A program made the position numbers and the translations under genes. A stretch of DNA of 41,182 bases, from the NCBI GenBank assembly GCA_030682495.1, contig JAUXOC010000078.1:1-41182 (forward strand), read 5' to 3'. The notes under the pieces were generated by a model that searched no databases, was not told the DNA's origin, and saw only the letters and a program-made list of their open reading frames with translations. Within the stretch, counting starts at the first letter, position 1. Each line of letters begins with the position of its first letter. Below are positions 8,263 to 17,263 of this stretch, piece by piece. The stretch comes from Alphaproteobacteria bacterium (GTDB taxonomy: Bacteria > Pseudomonadota > Alphaproteobacteria > Micavibrionales > UBA2020).

Positions 8263-8973
8263 CGCTGCCGTTCGCGCACAAGCCTGACACAATGCGCGCA
8301 AATGCAGTCCTGCCGCAGCAGGCAGGTGCGGCGCCAGACTACCAGACAGACTGCCGGAAAAGATGCTGTGGTTCGCACGCTGCAGGTTTTCGACCTGTGC
8401 GGCAGCATCGGCGACATCGGCTGTTTTCAGCATTTCCGCAAGGGCTCGAATCGTATGCGCTTCACGTTGTAGTGCCTGCAAATCACCCGCTTGCCAGTGT
8501 TTTTCGCAGGCGGCAGCACGTGTGCGCAGCTCTCTTGCGTAAACAGAGAGCAGCCGTGCAGGGATATCATTGACGGTGCCGGCCGCATCCGGCATCGCCG
8601 CGGATTTGTCACGAAGGCCGGAGTCTTCCGCGGCGCGCAGAATTTTTTCACGGTCCAGCGGTTTGATAAAGCAGCCGCAGAAACCGGCGGCAAGGGCGCG
8701 TGCTTCGGTCTCCGCATCTATAAAACCGCTGATCGCATACAGGGGTGTGTGCCGCGCGTTGCGGGGGCTGAGATATTCTGCCAGCGCGAAGCCGCTCATC
8801 TGCGGCATTTGCAGATCGATGAAGGCAAGATCGTATTCATGTGCAGCAAATAAATCGATCGCCTCGCGTCCGCTGGCGGCAGCATCGGCATGATGTCCCA
8901 TCCGCGTAAGGGTGAGCGTGAACAGCGACCGGTTGGTGGCGCTGTCGTCTGCGATCAGAACATTCAATGGCAT
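8221..8973 (-). CDS. Receiver-HPt phosphorelay protein
   Basis: The protein has 250 residues. Residues 1-120 form a receiver: acidic pocket D9-D10, phospho-acceptor Asp53 (FIDLQMP) and Lys104 (FIKPLD). Residues about 135-250 form a helical HPt-like domain with a candidate phospho-His173 in REAHTIRALAE. The usual AHTLKG lysine-glycine context is changed to HTIRAL. There is no DNA-binding or enzymatic output domain, so it should act as an intermediate that shuttles phosphate between a kinase and a terminal regulator. It is convergent and overlapping with the NtrC-type gene, and divergent from the single-domain receiver across a 50-base gap. Confidence 0.88.
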   Translation of the reverse strand: MPLNVLIADDSATNRSLFTLTLTRMGHHADAAASGREAIDLFAAHEYDLAFIDLQMPQMSGFALAEYLSPRNARHTPLYAISGFIDAETEARALAAGFCGCFIKPLDREKILRAAEDSGLRDKSAAMPDAAGTVNDIPARLLSVYARELRTRAAACEKHWQAGDLQALQREAHTIRALAEMLKTADVADAAAQVENLQRANHSIFSGSLSGSLAPHLPAAAGLHLRALCQACARTAASIERRTPPNTTLT

Positions 8974-9023
8974 CCGGGGCTCCGCTTCATCATTGGGTAA
9001 TCTTTGCGATGTAAAATAAAGAA

Positions 9024-9413
9024 ATGGAAACAGGCGGCAAAAAAATTCTGGTGGTGGATGACGATATGCAGATGCGCCTGTCGCTGGGGCATATTCTGCG
9101 TCGTGAAGGCCACCATGTCGATGAAGCCGCTGACGGCCATGCGGCGATTGACTGCGTTGAAGCGCCGGATGCGGATTATGATCTTGTCCTCATGGATATC
9201 ATTATGCCGGACAAAGAGGGTATCGAAACGATCCTGCATCTGCGAAGGCGGCATCCGTCTTTGAAAATTATTGCGATGTCGGGCGGCGCGCGCCTTTTCG
9301 ACTTTGATCCGCTGCGGCTGGCGCGCGACTGCGGCGCGAATTTTGTACTGGCCAAACCGTTCGAGCCCACTGCGCTGCGCGAGTTGCTGCGTGTCTGTCT
9401 GACGGAAGATTGA
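9024..9413 (+). CDS. Single-domain (CheY-like) response regulator
   Basis: The 129-residue protein is only a receiver domain. It has the acidic triad D12-D14, phospho-acceptor Asp58 in VLMDIIMPD, an Ala-Met-Ser switch region and a Lys near 111 in LAKPFEP. It has no output domain, so it acts through protein contacts or as a phosphate relay or sink. The ribosome site is weak (AAAGAA). It is convergent with the NtrB-like kinase gene, with only 13 bases between stops. The cluster suggests the kinase, this receiver and the receiver-HPt protein belong to one relay. Confidence 0.93.
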   Translation: METGGKKILVVDDDMQMRLSLGHILRREGHHVDEAADGHAAIDCVEAPDADYDLVLMDIIMPDKEGIETILHLRRRHPSLKIIAMSGGARLFDFDPLRLARDCGANFVLAKPFEPTALRELLRVCLTED

Positions 9414-9426
9414 TTTTTGTCGCCTG

Positions 9427-10344
9427 TTAGGCAGCATTTTTCTGCCCCGCCGGAATCATCAATTCAAAAACAGATCCTTTGAATCTGGTCGTGGTGACGA
9501 TGATAGCGCCGCCAAGCCCCTGAAGGATGCCTTGCAGTGCGGGCAGGCCGAGGCCGCTGCCCGCGCCGACATCGCGGGTGGTGAAAAACGGATCGAAAAT
9601 CTTTGCGGCCACATCGCGCGTCATGCCTTCGCCGTCGTCTTCGACGCGGATGCGCAGATAATCTCTGCTGCCAAGGCGTCCATTGATGAGGGTGACGGTA
9701 TCGCCCGCCTCTTCGCCGCCAGAGATGACCAGGGCGTTGTCCTCTCCGCAAGGCACGGTGACACAGAGCCGGTCAAGCGAGATGCGGATATGCCCCGCGC
9801 GCAAGCCGATGGCGTGATCGGCATTCAGGCAAAGATTGACCAGCGCTTGCCCCAGCTGCGTGGCATCCGCTTCGATGATATCGTCATCCGCGCCGCGCGT
9901 ATACGACAGCCGTGTCGAGCGGCGGATGCAGGGGGTCAGAAGATCGATGTTCTCCCGAATGATCGCGTCAAGTGAAACAGGCATGGTAAGTTGCGCGCTG
10001 TCTGCCGCACCACGGCGGCTATAACGCATCAGCTGGGCAACGATATTCTGGCCGCGGCGGGCGGCGGTGGTGATTTGGCGCGCCATGTCCCGCTGCTCCG
10101 GTGCGGCAATCAGGTCTTCTTCCAGCAAGACGCCAAAGCCGAGGATGGAGCCGAGAATATTGTTAAAATCATGCGCAATGCCGCCTGCCATGGTGTCCAG
10201 TGCTTCCTGCCGCCGTGCGGCGCGCAGCTCTTCCGCCTGCCGCGTCAGCAGGGCGCGCTGCTTGCGTATTTTCCAGTAAAGCGCAAGCACGGTCACGGTG
10301 AGGGCGGCGCAGAAGGCGGGCAGCGAAAAAAAGGCAGCAGTCAT
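9427..10344 (-). CDS. NtrB-like sensor histidine kinase
   Basis: The protein has 305 residues from ATG 10342-10344; a TTG 12 codons upstream is in frame but I judge it less likely. It has one N-terminal membrane helix (about 9-24), a charged coiled stretch, then a dimerisation domain with phospho-His58 in GGIAHDFNNILG, the type found in NtrB-like kinases. The ATPase domain has an N-box (NLCLNADHAI), G1 (DDGEGM), F-box (FDPFFTT) and G2 (GSGLGLPALQG). There is no sensor domain beyond the single helix, so the signal is unclear. The partner is probably the NtrC-type regulator nearby, directly or through the receiver-HPt protein. A GGCAG/CTGCC hairpin covers its 3' end at 9430-9446. Confidence 0.92.
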   Translation of the reverse strand: MTAAFFSLPAFCAALTVTVLALYWKIRKQRALLTRQAEELRAARRQEALDTMAGGIAHDFNNILGSILGFGVLLEEDLIAAPEQRDMARQITTAARRGQNIVAQLMRYSRRGAADSAQLTMPVSLDAIIRENIDLLTPCIRRSTRLSYTRGADDDIIEADATQLGQALVNLCLNADHAIGLRAGHIRISLDRLCVTVPCGEDNALVISGGEEAGDTVTLINGRLGSRDYLRIRVEDDGEGMTRDVAAKIFDPFFTTRDVGAGSGLGLPALQGILQGLGGAIIVTTTRFKGSVFELMIPAGQKNAA

Positions 10345-10406
10345 GAGAGCACCCGTTGTTGCCTTTATTATTATATACAACTATGGGTTGTTTATCAAGT
10401 GCGGCT

Positions 10407-10733
10407 TTAGGGCGCGGCGGGACTTGCCACTTTCAGGCCGATGATGCCGACAACAATCAATCCGGCAAAGAAAAGCCGTGCCGCAGTGGCGGGCTCGTGG
10501 AACAGCACAATCCCTGCGGCAACCGCACCGATAGCGCCAATGCCTGTCCAGATCGCATAAGCGGTGCCGATTGGCAGGCTGCGTACGGCAAGGCCGAGCA
10601 GCAGCATGCTTGCGATCAGACACACCACTGTCACCAGAGTCGGCACAGGGCGCGTGAAGCTTTCGCTGTATTTAAGGCCAACGGCCCAGCCTATTTCAAA
10701 CAGGCCGGCGAAAAAAAGATAGACCCATGGCAT
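10407..10733 (-). CDS. sugE: SMR-family exporter of the SugE/Gdx (guanidinium) type
   Basis: The 108-residue protein has four predicted membrane helices. It carries the SugE/Gdx hallmarks: the essential Glu near residue 13 in AGLFEIGWAVGLKY, the SLPIGTAYAIWTGIGAIGA stretch, and a C-terminal GIIGLK. Members of this subfamily export guanidinium in exchange for protons as antiparallel dimers in the inner membrane; older names link it to quaternary-ammonium resistance. It appears monocistronic and divergent from tamA. I found no recognisable guanidine riboswitch in the 128 bases upstream. The ATG is preceded by AAAGGACAACGC. Confidence 0.93.
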   Translation of the reverse strand: MPWVYLFFAGLFEIGWAVGLKYSESFTRPVPTLVTVVCLIASMLLLGLAVRSLPIGTAYAIWTGIGAIGAVAAGIVLFHEPATAARLFFAGLIVVGIIGLKVASPAAP

Positions 10734-10755
10734 CTGCGTTGTCCTTTGAGGTGTG

Positions 10756-10850
10756 GCGGCTTTGTGATGGAACTATAAATAATGGTAAAGCATTCTTTTT
10801 CAAAGGATTTTTTGCCCTGTTTTTTGCGGAAATCCATGCGGCTTTGTGAT
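10756..10850. repeat. 13-bp direct repeat flanking the sugE-tamA gap
   Basis: GCGGCTTTGTGAT occurs at 10756-10768 and again at 10838-10850, 82 bases apart, in the 128-base gap between the divergent sugE and tamA genes. It could be two sites for one regulator, or the trace of a small duplication. The sequence between is AT-rich with no clear promoter boxes. Confidence 0.7.
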
Positions 10851-10861
10851 AGGTTACGGCG

Positions 10862-12685
10862 ATGAAAAAGACGTTTTTCTCAGCAAAATGGATAAAAGCC
10901 GCCGCTCGGCATGCGGCGCTCTGTGTGCTGGCCTTCGCGCTGCTGACGACCCTTGCGGTCGCTGTGCGCGCAGAGGTGGATTACAAGCCTGTGATTGCCG
11001 GCGATGTCAAAAAAGACATTGCCGAAGACCTGCGCCGCAATTCTTATCTTTTTCAATTTTTAAAAAACAAGCCGCTGTCGCGCGAGGGGTTGGAGCGCCG
11101 CGCCGCTGACGATGTGCTGCGCCTGCGCGACACCATGATCGGCCACGGATATTACGGCGCGGATATCCGCTATAAACTGGAAGGTGACACCGCGCCCTAT
11201 ACAGTGACGCTTGATGTCGATAGCGGCCCTCTCTTCAGTATCCAGAGCTATGAAGTGACATGGCGCAACAAAGCGGGGCGCAAGGCCGCCGCGCCCGAGT
11301 CTGTCAATACACGCCGCTTGCTCCGTAAAACCAAGGGCGCGCCTGCAACGCCCGAAGTGATCCTCGAGCGCGAGCGCGATATTCTGGATGCGCTGAAACA
11401 GAACGGCTACCCCTTGCCGGAAGTCTACGAACGCAGGGTCGTTATCGATCATGCCACGCAACAGGCTGCGGTGACACTGGCCATCGGCAGCGGTACGCGC
11501 GCTGTTTTTGGCCCTGTTCAGTTATCAGGCTACGAAGCGGTGCGCGAAGATTTCATCCGCCGCCGTATCGGCTGGCAGCCGGGCGATACGTTCAATATCG
11601 ACAAAGTTGTGGCGACAAGGCGCGATATGCTGCAAACGGGACTTTTCTCCGGTGTGGATGTGATGCTGGAGGCCAAGGCGGGCACGGATACTGTACCTGC
11701 CAGTATCCTGATCGCCGAGCGCAAGCCGCGCACCATCGGCGCGGGTCTGTCCTATTCGACCAGCCGCAGCATTGAAGGGAAAATTTTCTGGGAACATCGC
11801 AACCTTGCCGGCGGCGGCGAAAAACTGCGTGCGGAGGCCGAGGCAGGGCTTGACCGCTATGGCATCGGCGCGGCACTGACCAAGCCGGACTTTGGCGGCA
11901 CGATCAAGCGCAGCCTGCAAATCAAAACCGGCTTCCGGCAGGAATTTCTGGATGCCTATGACAAGTCTTCCTATAGCGCCGCCGCCGGCGTGACGCATGC
12001 CTTTAACAGCCGCCTGTCGGCCACATTGGGCGGCGGGCTGGAATTCAGTCAGGTGAAGGAAAAGGGACAGGACGAGCGCGATTTCTGGCTGCTCTCCCTG
12101 CCCATGGGGGTCAAATACGATAGTACGACCGATACGCTTGACCCCGCGCAAGGCATACGCGCCACGGCCAATGTCACGCCTTTTATGGCGGTTAACCAGT
12201 CGCAGGAAAGCTTCACGGTCGCCGATGTATCGCTAAGCCATTATGTGCCGATCCATCAGGAAAAAATCGTTTTCGCCAACCGCGTGAAGATCGGCGCGAT
12301 TTTTGGCGAGAATGCGTCCGCAATACCGGCCGATAAACGGCTTTATTCCGGCGGCGGCGGTTCGGTGCGCGGCTATGGCTATCAGCTTATCAGCCCGCTT
12401 GACGCAAATGATGACCCGACAGGCGGACGCTTTCAGGTGGAGGTCGGCAGCGAAGTCCGCTTCCGCGTCACGGATACCATCGGCATCGTACCCTTTATCG
12501 AAGGTGGACGCGTCACCGAAGATTTCGACGTCAAGGGCGATGAGCGCTTTTTATGGGCGGCGGGCATTGGTGTGCGTTATTACACCGCTGTCGGCCCCGT
12601 GCGTGCGGACATCGCCGTGCCGATCAACGGGCGCGATAAAGATGACGCGTTTCAGATTTACTTCAGTCTTGGGCAGGCATTCTGA
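10862..12685 (+). CDS. tamA: TamA, outer-membrane subunit of the translocation and assembly module (Omp85 family)
   Basis: The protein has 607 residues. An N-terminal signal peptide has a likely cut after VRA near residue 37. POTRA-like repeats follow to about 280, then a beta-barrel. The conserved Omp85 loop-6 motif appears as SVRGYGYQ near residue 500, and the protein ends in an aromatic beta-signal (YFSLGQAF). With TamB it helps insert or secrete outer-membrane and surface proteins and takes part in lipid traffic across the envelope. The length is normal for TamA. Its stop overlaps the tamB start by one base (TGATG), so the two are translationally coupled. The start has only a weak ribosome site. 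Confidence 0.94.
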   Translation: MKKTFFSAKWIKAAARHAALCVLAFALLTTLAVAVRAEVDYKPVIAGDVKKDIAEDLRRNSYLFQFLKNKPLSREGLERRAADDVLRLRDTMIGHGYYGADIRYKLEGDTAPYTVTLDVDSGPLFSIQSYEVTWRNKAGRKAAAPESVNTRRLLRKTKGAPATPEVILERERDILDALKQNGYPLPEVYERRVVIDHATQQAAVTLAIGSGTRAVFGPVQLSGYEAVREDFIRRRIGWQPGDTFNIDKVVATRRDMLQTGLFSGVDVMLEAKAGTDTVPASILIAERKPRTIGAGLSYSTSRSIEGKIFWEHRNLAGGGEKLRAEAEAGLDRYGIGAALTKPDFGGTIKRSLQIKTGFRQEFLDAYDKSSYSAAAGVTHAFNSRLSATLGGGLEFSQVKEKGQDERDFWLLSLPMGVKYDSTTDTLDPAQGIRATANVTPFMAVNQSQESFTVADVSLSHYVPIHQEKIVFANRVKIGAIFGENASAIPADKRLYSGGGGSVRGYGYQLISPLDANDDPTGGRFQVEVGSEVRFRVTDTIGIVPFIEGGRVTEDFDVKGDERFLWAAGIGVRYYTAVGPVRADIAVPINGRDKDDAFQIYFSLGQAF

Positions 12686-15009
12686 TGCCGCAAAAACAGC
12701 CGCCTTCGCCTCAGCCCGCCGCCACGCCCGAAAAGCCGGCCAAACGCGGCTGGCCGCTGCGTTTTTTATACGGCACGGTTGTGGGCTCCGTTGTGATGGT
12801 GCGGCATTGGATGGCGTGGCTGCTGACGGTGTTTGCCATTCTGCTGCTCTGCGCCTATGGCTTTATGATGTATCTGCAAACAGACGACGGCAAAGCGTGG
12901 CTGGGCGAAACCGTTTCGCGCATCGCCTCTACGGATGATCTGGCCATCAATCTGCGATTTGACGCTGTGACCTTTTCTCAGGTGTCTATTCCCCATCTGA
13001 CGGCGGCGGACAAGAAAGGCGTGTTTCTGGAGATCACAGATATCGATCTTGGTATCAACGCAAAAACCTATTTTCTGTTCAGGCCGGTTGCGGACCGGTT
13101 GAATATTGACCGCGTCTATCTGGCGCGACTGCCGGAAATGCCGGAGAATAAAAAGACAAAAACGCCTGCGCCTGCGCGCAGCAGCCTGCCGGAGATTGCG
13201 GGGGAGTTGCGCGAATTCAATATCCGTGAAATTCATGCCGGCGCAGCGGTCTACGGACAAGAACAGTTTTTCAGTCTCAAAAGCCGCGTTGCCCTGTCGC
13301 CCCGTCTGGCGGAAAACGATATCGATATTGTGCTGGGGGCGGCAGAGGGACGTCAGAAATCCGAAACCACGCATCTGCATCTGCGTGTCAAATCGGATAC
13401 GCCGGAAAATCTTGAAATCGATATGGCGCTGCGCGATGCGGCGGGCGGTATGGTGACGCGGCTGATGGGGCTGCCTGCCGGATACGATGTCGATTTTACG
13501 CTGCAAGGCGCTGGCGCGCCGCATGATTGGCGCGGGACATCACAGATACGGCTGGGCCGCGAGCTTTCGGGGCATTTTCTGCTGCGCCTCAAAAACAACC
13601 AGCGCCTGCTGATTGATGCCGATCTCAAAGGCCCGCGGCAGGTTTCCGTGAAAGGGAATCTTGACCTGCCCCTGCAGGTTTCGCCGCCGGTCTTGCCGGT
13701 GCGCAGTGCGATGTCGGGCAGTCTGACAACAACGCTGGATTTGCGCAGCCTCACGCTCTTGCTGGGGCTTGACGACCACCGCGCGACCGGCACGGCGCGC
13801 CTGTCGCTGAATATTTCCGGATCGTTGCAGCAGCCGGTGATCGAAGGCACGGGCAGTCTGCGCGATGCCACCTATGAAAGCCTTGCCGCCGGTGTGAAGC
13901 TATCGGCGCTGCGGGCGGATATCTCTGCCACGCGTTCGGATATTCGCCTCAGCAATCTTTCCGCACGCACGCCGCAGCGCGGCAGCATCAGCGGCAGTGC
14001 TGCCGTGTCGCTGCGCGATATCAAAAGTCCGTCCTTCAGTTTTTCGGTGGCACTTGACCGCGCACAGGTGCTGGGGCTGCAAAATGCACAGGTGCAGGCA
14101 AGCGGCAGCCTGTCCGGCAGCGGAACGTCCGATTTCGTCGATATCGGCGGCGATATCACCGTCAACCGCGCCGAAATATATCTGGCCGGTTTTGGCAGTA
14201 GCAGCGCAGCCAATATGCTGAACATCGTCGAGATCAACGTGCCGCCGCATTTGCGCCGCGCCAAGCGGCAGGGGGTGATACCGGAGGCCGCCTATCGTCT
14301 TAATCTGGATGTGCGCGTCTCTGCGCCGCGCGCGGTGTTTGTGCGCGGTCAGGGGCTCGATTCCGAATGGTCGGCCAAGGCGCATGTGCGCGGCACGGCG
14401 GATGACCCGCAGGTCGATGGTGAATTGCGCCTGATCCGCGGCAAATACGAATTTTTCGATGCGCTGCTGACTTTTGACAGCGGTCTGGTCGATTTCCGCG
14501 CGGGCAATGTCACAAACCCTGATCTGGATATCAAGGGCCGCGTGAAAGGAAAGCAGGTGACGGCCAATATCGCCGTTGCCGGTTCGGCGCAGGCGCCGGA
14601 GGTCACGCTGACATCAACGCCGCAGCTGCCGCAGGACGAAATTTTATCGCGCGTGTTCTTTGATAAGTCGGTGACAGAATTGACGCCGATGGAAATGGTG
14701 CGCGTGGCGCAAATCATCGGCGTGATGTCGGGGCGTATGGGCGGGGGTATCGATCCGATCACACAACTGCGCAAGAAAGCCGGTATTGATATGTTGAGCG
14801 TCAACCGCGACGACAAAACCGGCGATACCAGCGTCTCGGTCGGAAAATATCTGTCGGAGGGTATCTATATGTCGGTCGATCAGGGGCTGAATACCGAAGG
14901 CAGCGCGGTCAAGCTGCAAATCGAGCTTAGGCCGAATTTGCAGCTGGAAACCCGTGTGGGGAATGACAGCGACAACAGCGTTGGCATCAACTGGAAAAAA
15001 GATTACTGA
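12685..15009 (+). CDS. tamB: TamB, inner-membrane-anchored partner of TamA (DUF490)
   Basis: The protein has 774 residues. A proline-rich cytoplasmic head is followed by one membrane anchor (about 42-65, WMAWLLTVFAILLLCAYGF). A long periplasmic beta-rich region follows and ends in the conserved DUF490 domain (about 430-774), closing with GNDSDNSVGINWKKDY. It should span the periplasm as a hydrophobic groove toward TamA. It is much shorter than the roughly 1260-residue E. coli TamB, which implies a shorter rod; the ends typical of the family are both present, so it is not truncated. It is coupled to tamA by a one-base overlap and convergent with the debranching-enzyme gene. Confidence 0.94.
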   Translation: MPQKQPPSPQPAATPEKPAKRGWPLRFLYGTVVGSVVMVRHWMAWLLTVFAILLLCAYGFMMYLQTDDGKAWLGETVSRIASTDDLAINLRFDAVTFSQVSIPHLTAADKKGVFLEITDIDLGINAKTYFLFRPVADRLNIDRVYLARLPEMPENKKTKTPAPARSSLPEIAGELREFNIREIHAGAAVYGQEQFFSLKSRVALSPRLAENDIDIVLGAAEGRQKSETTHLHLRVKSDTPENLEIDMALRDAAGGMVTRLMGLPAGYDVDFTLQGAGAPHDWRGTSQIRLGRELSGHFLLRLKNNQRLLIDADLKGPRQVSVKGNLDLPLQVSPPVLPVRSAMSGSLTTTLDLRSLTLLLGLDDHRATGTARLSLNISGSLQQPVIEGTGSLRDATYESLAAGVKLSALRADISATRSDIRLSNLSARTPQRGSISGSAAVSLRDIKSPSFSFSVALDRAQVLGLQNAQVQASGSLSGSGTSDFVDIGGDITVNRAEIYLAGFGSSSAANMLNIVEINVPPHLRRAKRQGVIPEAAYRLNLDVRVSAPRAVFVRGQGLDSEWSAKAHVRGTADDPQVDGELRLIRGKYEFFDALLTFDSGLVDFRAGNVTNPDLDIKGRVKGKQVTANIAVAGSAQAPEVTLTSTPQLPQDEILSRVFFDKSVTELTPMEMVRVAQIIGVMSGRMGGGIDPITQLRKKAGIDMLSVNRDDKTGDTSVSVGKYLSEGIYMSVDQGLNTEGSAVKLQIELRPNLQLETRVGNDSDNSVGINWKKDY

Positions 15010-15010
15010 T

Positions 15011-15035
15011 AGCCCAAGACTTGTGGCTTAGGGCT
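15011..15035. terminator. Hairpin between convergent tamB and glgX-type genes
   Basis: AGCCCAAG pairs with CTTAGGGCT with one bulged T; the right arm overlaps the glgX-type stop codon. There is no U-tract on either side, so it is a weak, possibly bidirectional terminator. Confidence 0.4.
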
Positions 15036-17106
15036 TGCGGACGAAAACCGCAACCGAATGTGGTGCGATGCGCACGGTTTCTTTGTCCTGATAGGTTTCG
15101 GCGGGTTGGCTTTGTGGCGCATCCGTATCAAGCGCGCGTTGCCACGCACCAGCCATTTTCGATGTGGGCAGCGGCATATCGACCGGTGCGGCGCTACGGT
15201 TGAAAACAGCCATCAGTCGCCGTCCGGCGTCTGTGCCGTTTGGGTTCTTTATTTTATCCTCGTCCAGCAGCATGGTCACAGTTTCTGCGCCTTGCCATGC
15301 ATCATCGCGCATTTCTTTTCCGTTTGCGCCAAGCCATGCCATGTCTTTGCGCCTGTCGCTGCCGGCCGTGCCGTGCAGGAACTTCTCTGCCGTTAACGCA
15401 GGGTGTGCGGCGCGCAGGGCAGAAAGCTTTTTTGTGAAATCTTGCAGCGTGCGGCCATCGGCGTCGATCGCGTCTTTTTCGACCCAGCCAATGCGGTTGT
15501 CCTGACAATAGGCGTTGTTGTTGCCGTGCTGGCTGTTGCCGTGCTCGTCGCCGGCCAAAATCATCGGCGTACCCTGCGCCAGAAAGAGGGTAGAGAGCAT
15601 ATTGCGCTTGGTCTTTTCACGTGCCGCACGGATGGCGGGGTCTTGGCTGGCGCCTTCGTGGCCGTGGTTGTGGCTGTGATTGGTGTTATTGCCGTCGCGG
15701 TTCTGCTCGCCGTTTTGCTCGTTATGTTTGGTGTTATAGCTGACGACATCGTGCAGCGGAAAACCATCGTGGCAGGTAATCATATTGATACTGTCCTGCG
15801 GCTTGCGCCCGCCAAGATCGAATTGCGGGGCGGAGCCCGCCAGACGTGTCGCCAGTGCAGGAGCCATGCCATCATCACCGCGCCAGAACTTGCGTACATC
15901 GTCGCGGAATTTATCGTTCCATTCCTGCCAGCCCTTGGGGAAATTGCCGAGCTGATAGCCGCCGGGGCCGATATCCCACGGCTCGGCAATCAATTTTATT
16001 TTTGACAGCACGGGGTCTGCGGCAACCTCGCGGAAGAAGGCGGCTTGGGTGTCAAAAGCATAAGGGTCGCGGCCCAGAACAGGCGCCAGATCAAAGCGGA
16101 AACCGTCGATGCCATAGGTTTCCACCCAGTGGCGCAGGCAATCCAGCACCATGCGGCGCACGGCAGAATCGGAAAGATCGAGGGTATTGCCGCAGCCCGT
16201 CTCGTCGATATATTTGCTTTTGTCGGCGGGTTGCAGGCGGTAATAACTGGCGTTGTCGATACCGCGCAGCGAGAGTGCTGGCGCATCCACGGGGCCTTCG
16301 GCGGTGTGGTTGAAAACAACATCGAGAACAACCTCGATACCCTCTGTGTGCAAGGCTTCGACCATATCGCGGAATTCGCGGCGCGCATTTTGCGGATCGC
16401 GGGCATAGGACGGCTCCGGCGCAAAACCCGCCAGCGTGTCATAGCCCCAGTAATTCGCAAGGCCGAGTTTTTCCAGCCGTTCATCGGCCAGTTTCGCGGC
16501 GACGGGTAGCAGCTCCACCGTTGTAACGCCCATGTCTTTAAGGTGTGCAATCGTTGCGGGTGCCGCGATGCCGGCATAAGTGCCGCGCAGATCCGGCGGC
16601 ACTTTGTCATCCAGCATGCTTATGCCCTTCGGGTGCATTTCCATGATGACGGTTTTGTTTTTCGGGACATGCGGGCGCGGTGTGGCAGGTGGCGGCAGCG
16701 GGACAGGTACGCGCGCCTTGACCATCGACGCGGCGCTGTCCTGCGCGGGGTCTGCCATGGCATCATCCCATTTCACTGTACCGACGAGTTCTTCGGCATG
16801 GGGGTCAAGCAGTAATTTTTGCGGATTGAAACGATGGCCGTTTGACGGATCGTCGGGGCCGTGCGCGCGCAGGCCATAGACTTGCCCCGCTTTCAATCCG
16901 GGGATATAGCCGTGATGCACATCGCCTGTGCGTGCGGGCAGGGTGAAACGTGCGGTTTCGGTCAGCCCGTCGTCACTGTAAAGGCAGATGTCGATTTTTT
17001 CGGCATGGCGCGAGAACACCGCGAAGTTGACGCCATGACCATCGTCGGTAGCGCCGAGTTTGTCGGCGCGGCCATTCTGTATGGTATCAATCGGGCTGCG
17101 TGTCAT
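15028..17106 (-). CDS. glgX: GlgX-type glycogen debranching enzyme (GH13 isoamylase family)
   Basis: The protein has 692 residues. An N-terminal CBM48-like domain (about 10-110) precedes a GH13 barrel (about 160-560) and a C-terminal beta domain. The catalytic residues are visible: nucleophile Asp near 338 in GFRFDLAPVLGR, acid Glu near 374 in LIAEPWDIG, and the transition-state Asp near 448 in TCHDGF. The order and the AEPWD and NYWGYD motifs are those of GlgX/TreX enzymes, which cleave alpha-1,6 branches of glycogen or limit dextrins in the cytoplasm. A His/Asn-rich insertion (NHSHNHGHEG, about 475-485) sits in a loop after the active-site Asp. No other glycogen gene is in view, so the gene stands alone. 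Confidence 0.92.
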   Translation of the reverse strand: MTRSPIDTIQNGRADKLGATDDGHGVNFAVFSRHAEKIDICLYSDDGLTETARFTLPARTGDVHHGYIPGLKAGQVYGLRAHGPDDPSNGHRFNPQKLLLDPHAEELVGTVKWDDAMADPAQDSAASMVKARVPVPLPPPATPRPHVPKNKTVIMEMHPKGISMLDDKVPPDLRGTYAGIAAPATIAHLKDMGVTTVELLPVAAKLADERLEKLGLANYWGYDTLAGFAPEPSYARDPQNARREFRDMVEALHTEGIEVVLDVVFNHTAEGPVDAPALSLRGIDNASYYRLQPADKSKYIDETGCGNTLDLSDSAVRRMVLDCLRHWVETYGIDGFRFDLAPVLGRDPYAFDTQAAFFREVAADPVLSKIKLIAEPWDIGPGGYQLGNFPKGWQEWNDKFRDDVRKFWRGDDGMAPALATRLAGSAPQFDLGGRKPQDSINMITCHDGFPLHDVVSYNTKHNEQNGEQNRDGNNTNHSHNHGHEGASQDPAIRAAREKTKRNMLSTLFLAQGTPMILAGDEHGNSQHGNNNAYCQDNRIGWVEKDAIDADGRTLQDFTKKLSALRAAHPALTAEKFLHGTAGSDRRKDMAWLGANGKEMRDDAWQGAETVTMLLDEDKIKNPNGTDAGRRLMAVFNRSAAPVDMPLPTSKMAGAWQRALDTDAPQSQPAETYQDKETVRIAPHSVAVFVRKP

Positions 17107-17213
17107 GCGTTCCGGCCTTGTGGGTACGGTTCATGGAAACGGGCGGTGTCTGATACCAAAACGGTAGCACAGAAAATCACGCCAAGGCCAGACGCGATGT
17201 CATATAAATGCTG

Positions 17214-17237
17214 ACGCAGCGCAGCATTTTGCTGCGT
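17214..17237 (-). terminator. Hairpin downstream of the phosphodiesterase-like gene
   Basis: ACGCAGC pairs with GCTGCGT across a 10-base loop, 27 bases beyond the stop of the phosphodiesterase-like gene. No U-tract follows, so termination strength is uncertain. The rest of the 17107-17263 gap holds nothing I recognise. Confidence 0.35.
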
Positions 17238-17263
17238 TGCAAGGTATGCATAGGGAGGATGAT

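Noticed and set aside
10769-10795. GGAAC in the sugE-tamA gap as a further ECF promoter
   Set aside because: No CGTT or similar -10 occurs 16-17 bases downstream.
10734-10861. Guanidine riboswitch in front of sugE
   Set aside because: No paired hairpins with ACGR loops or ykkC-like core could be seen.
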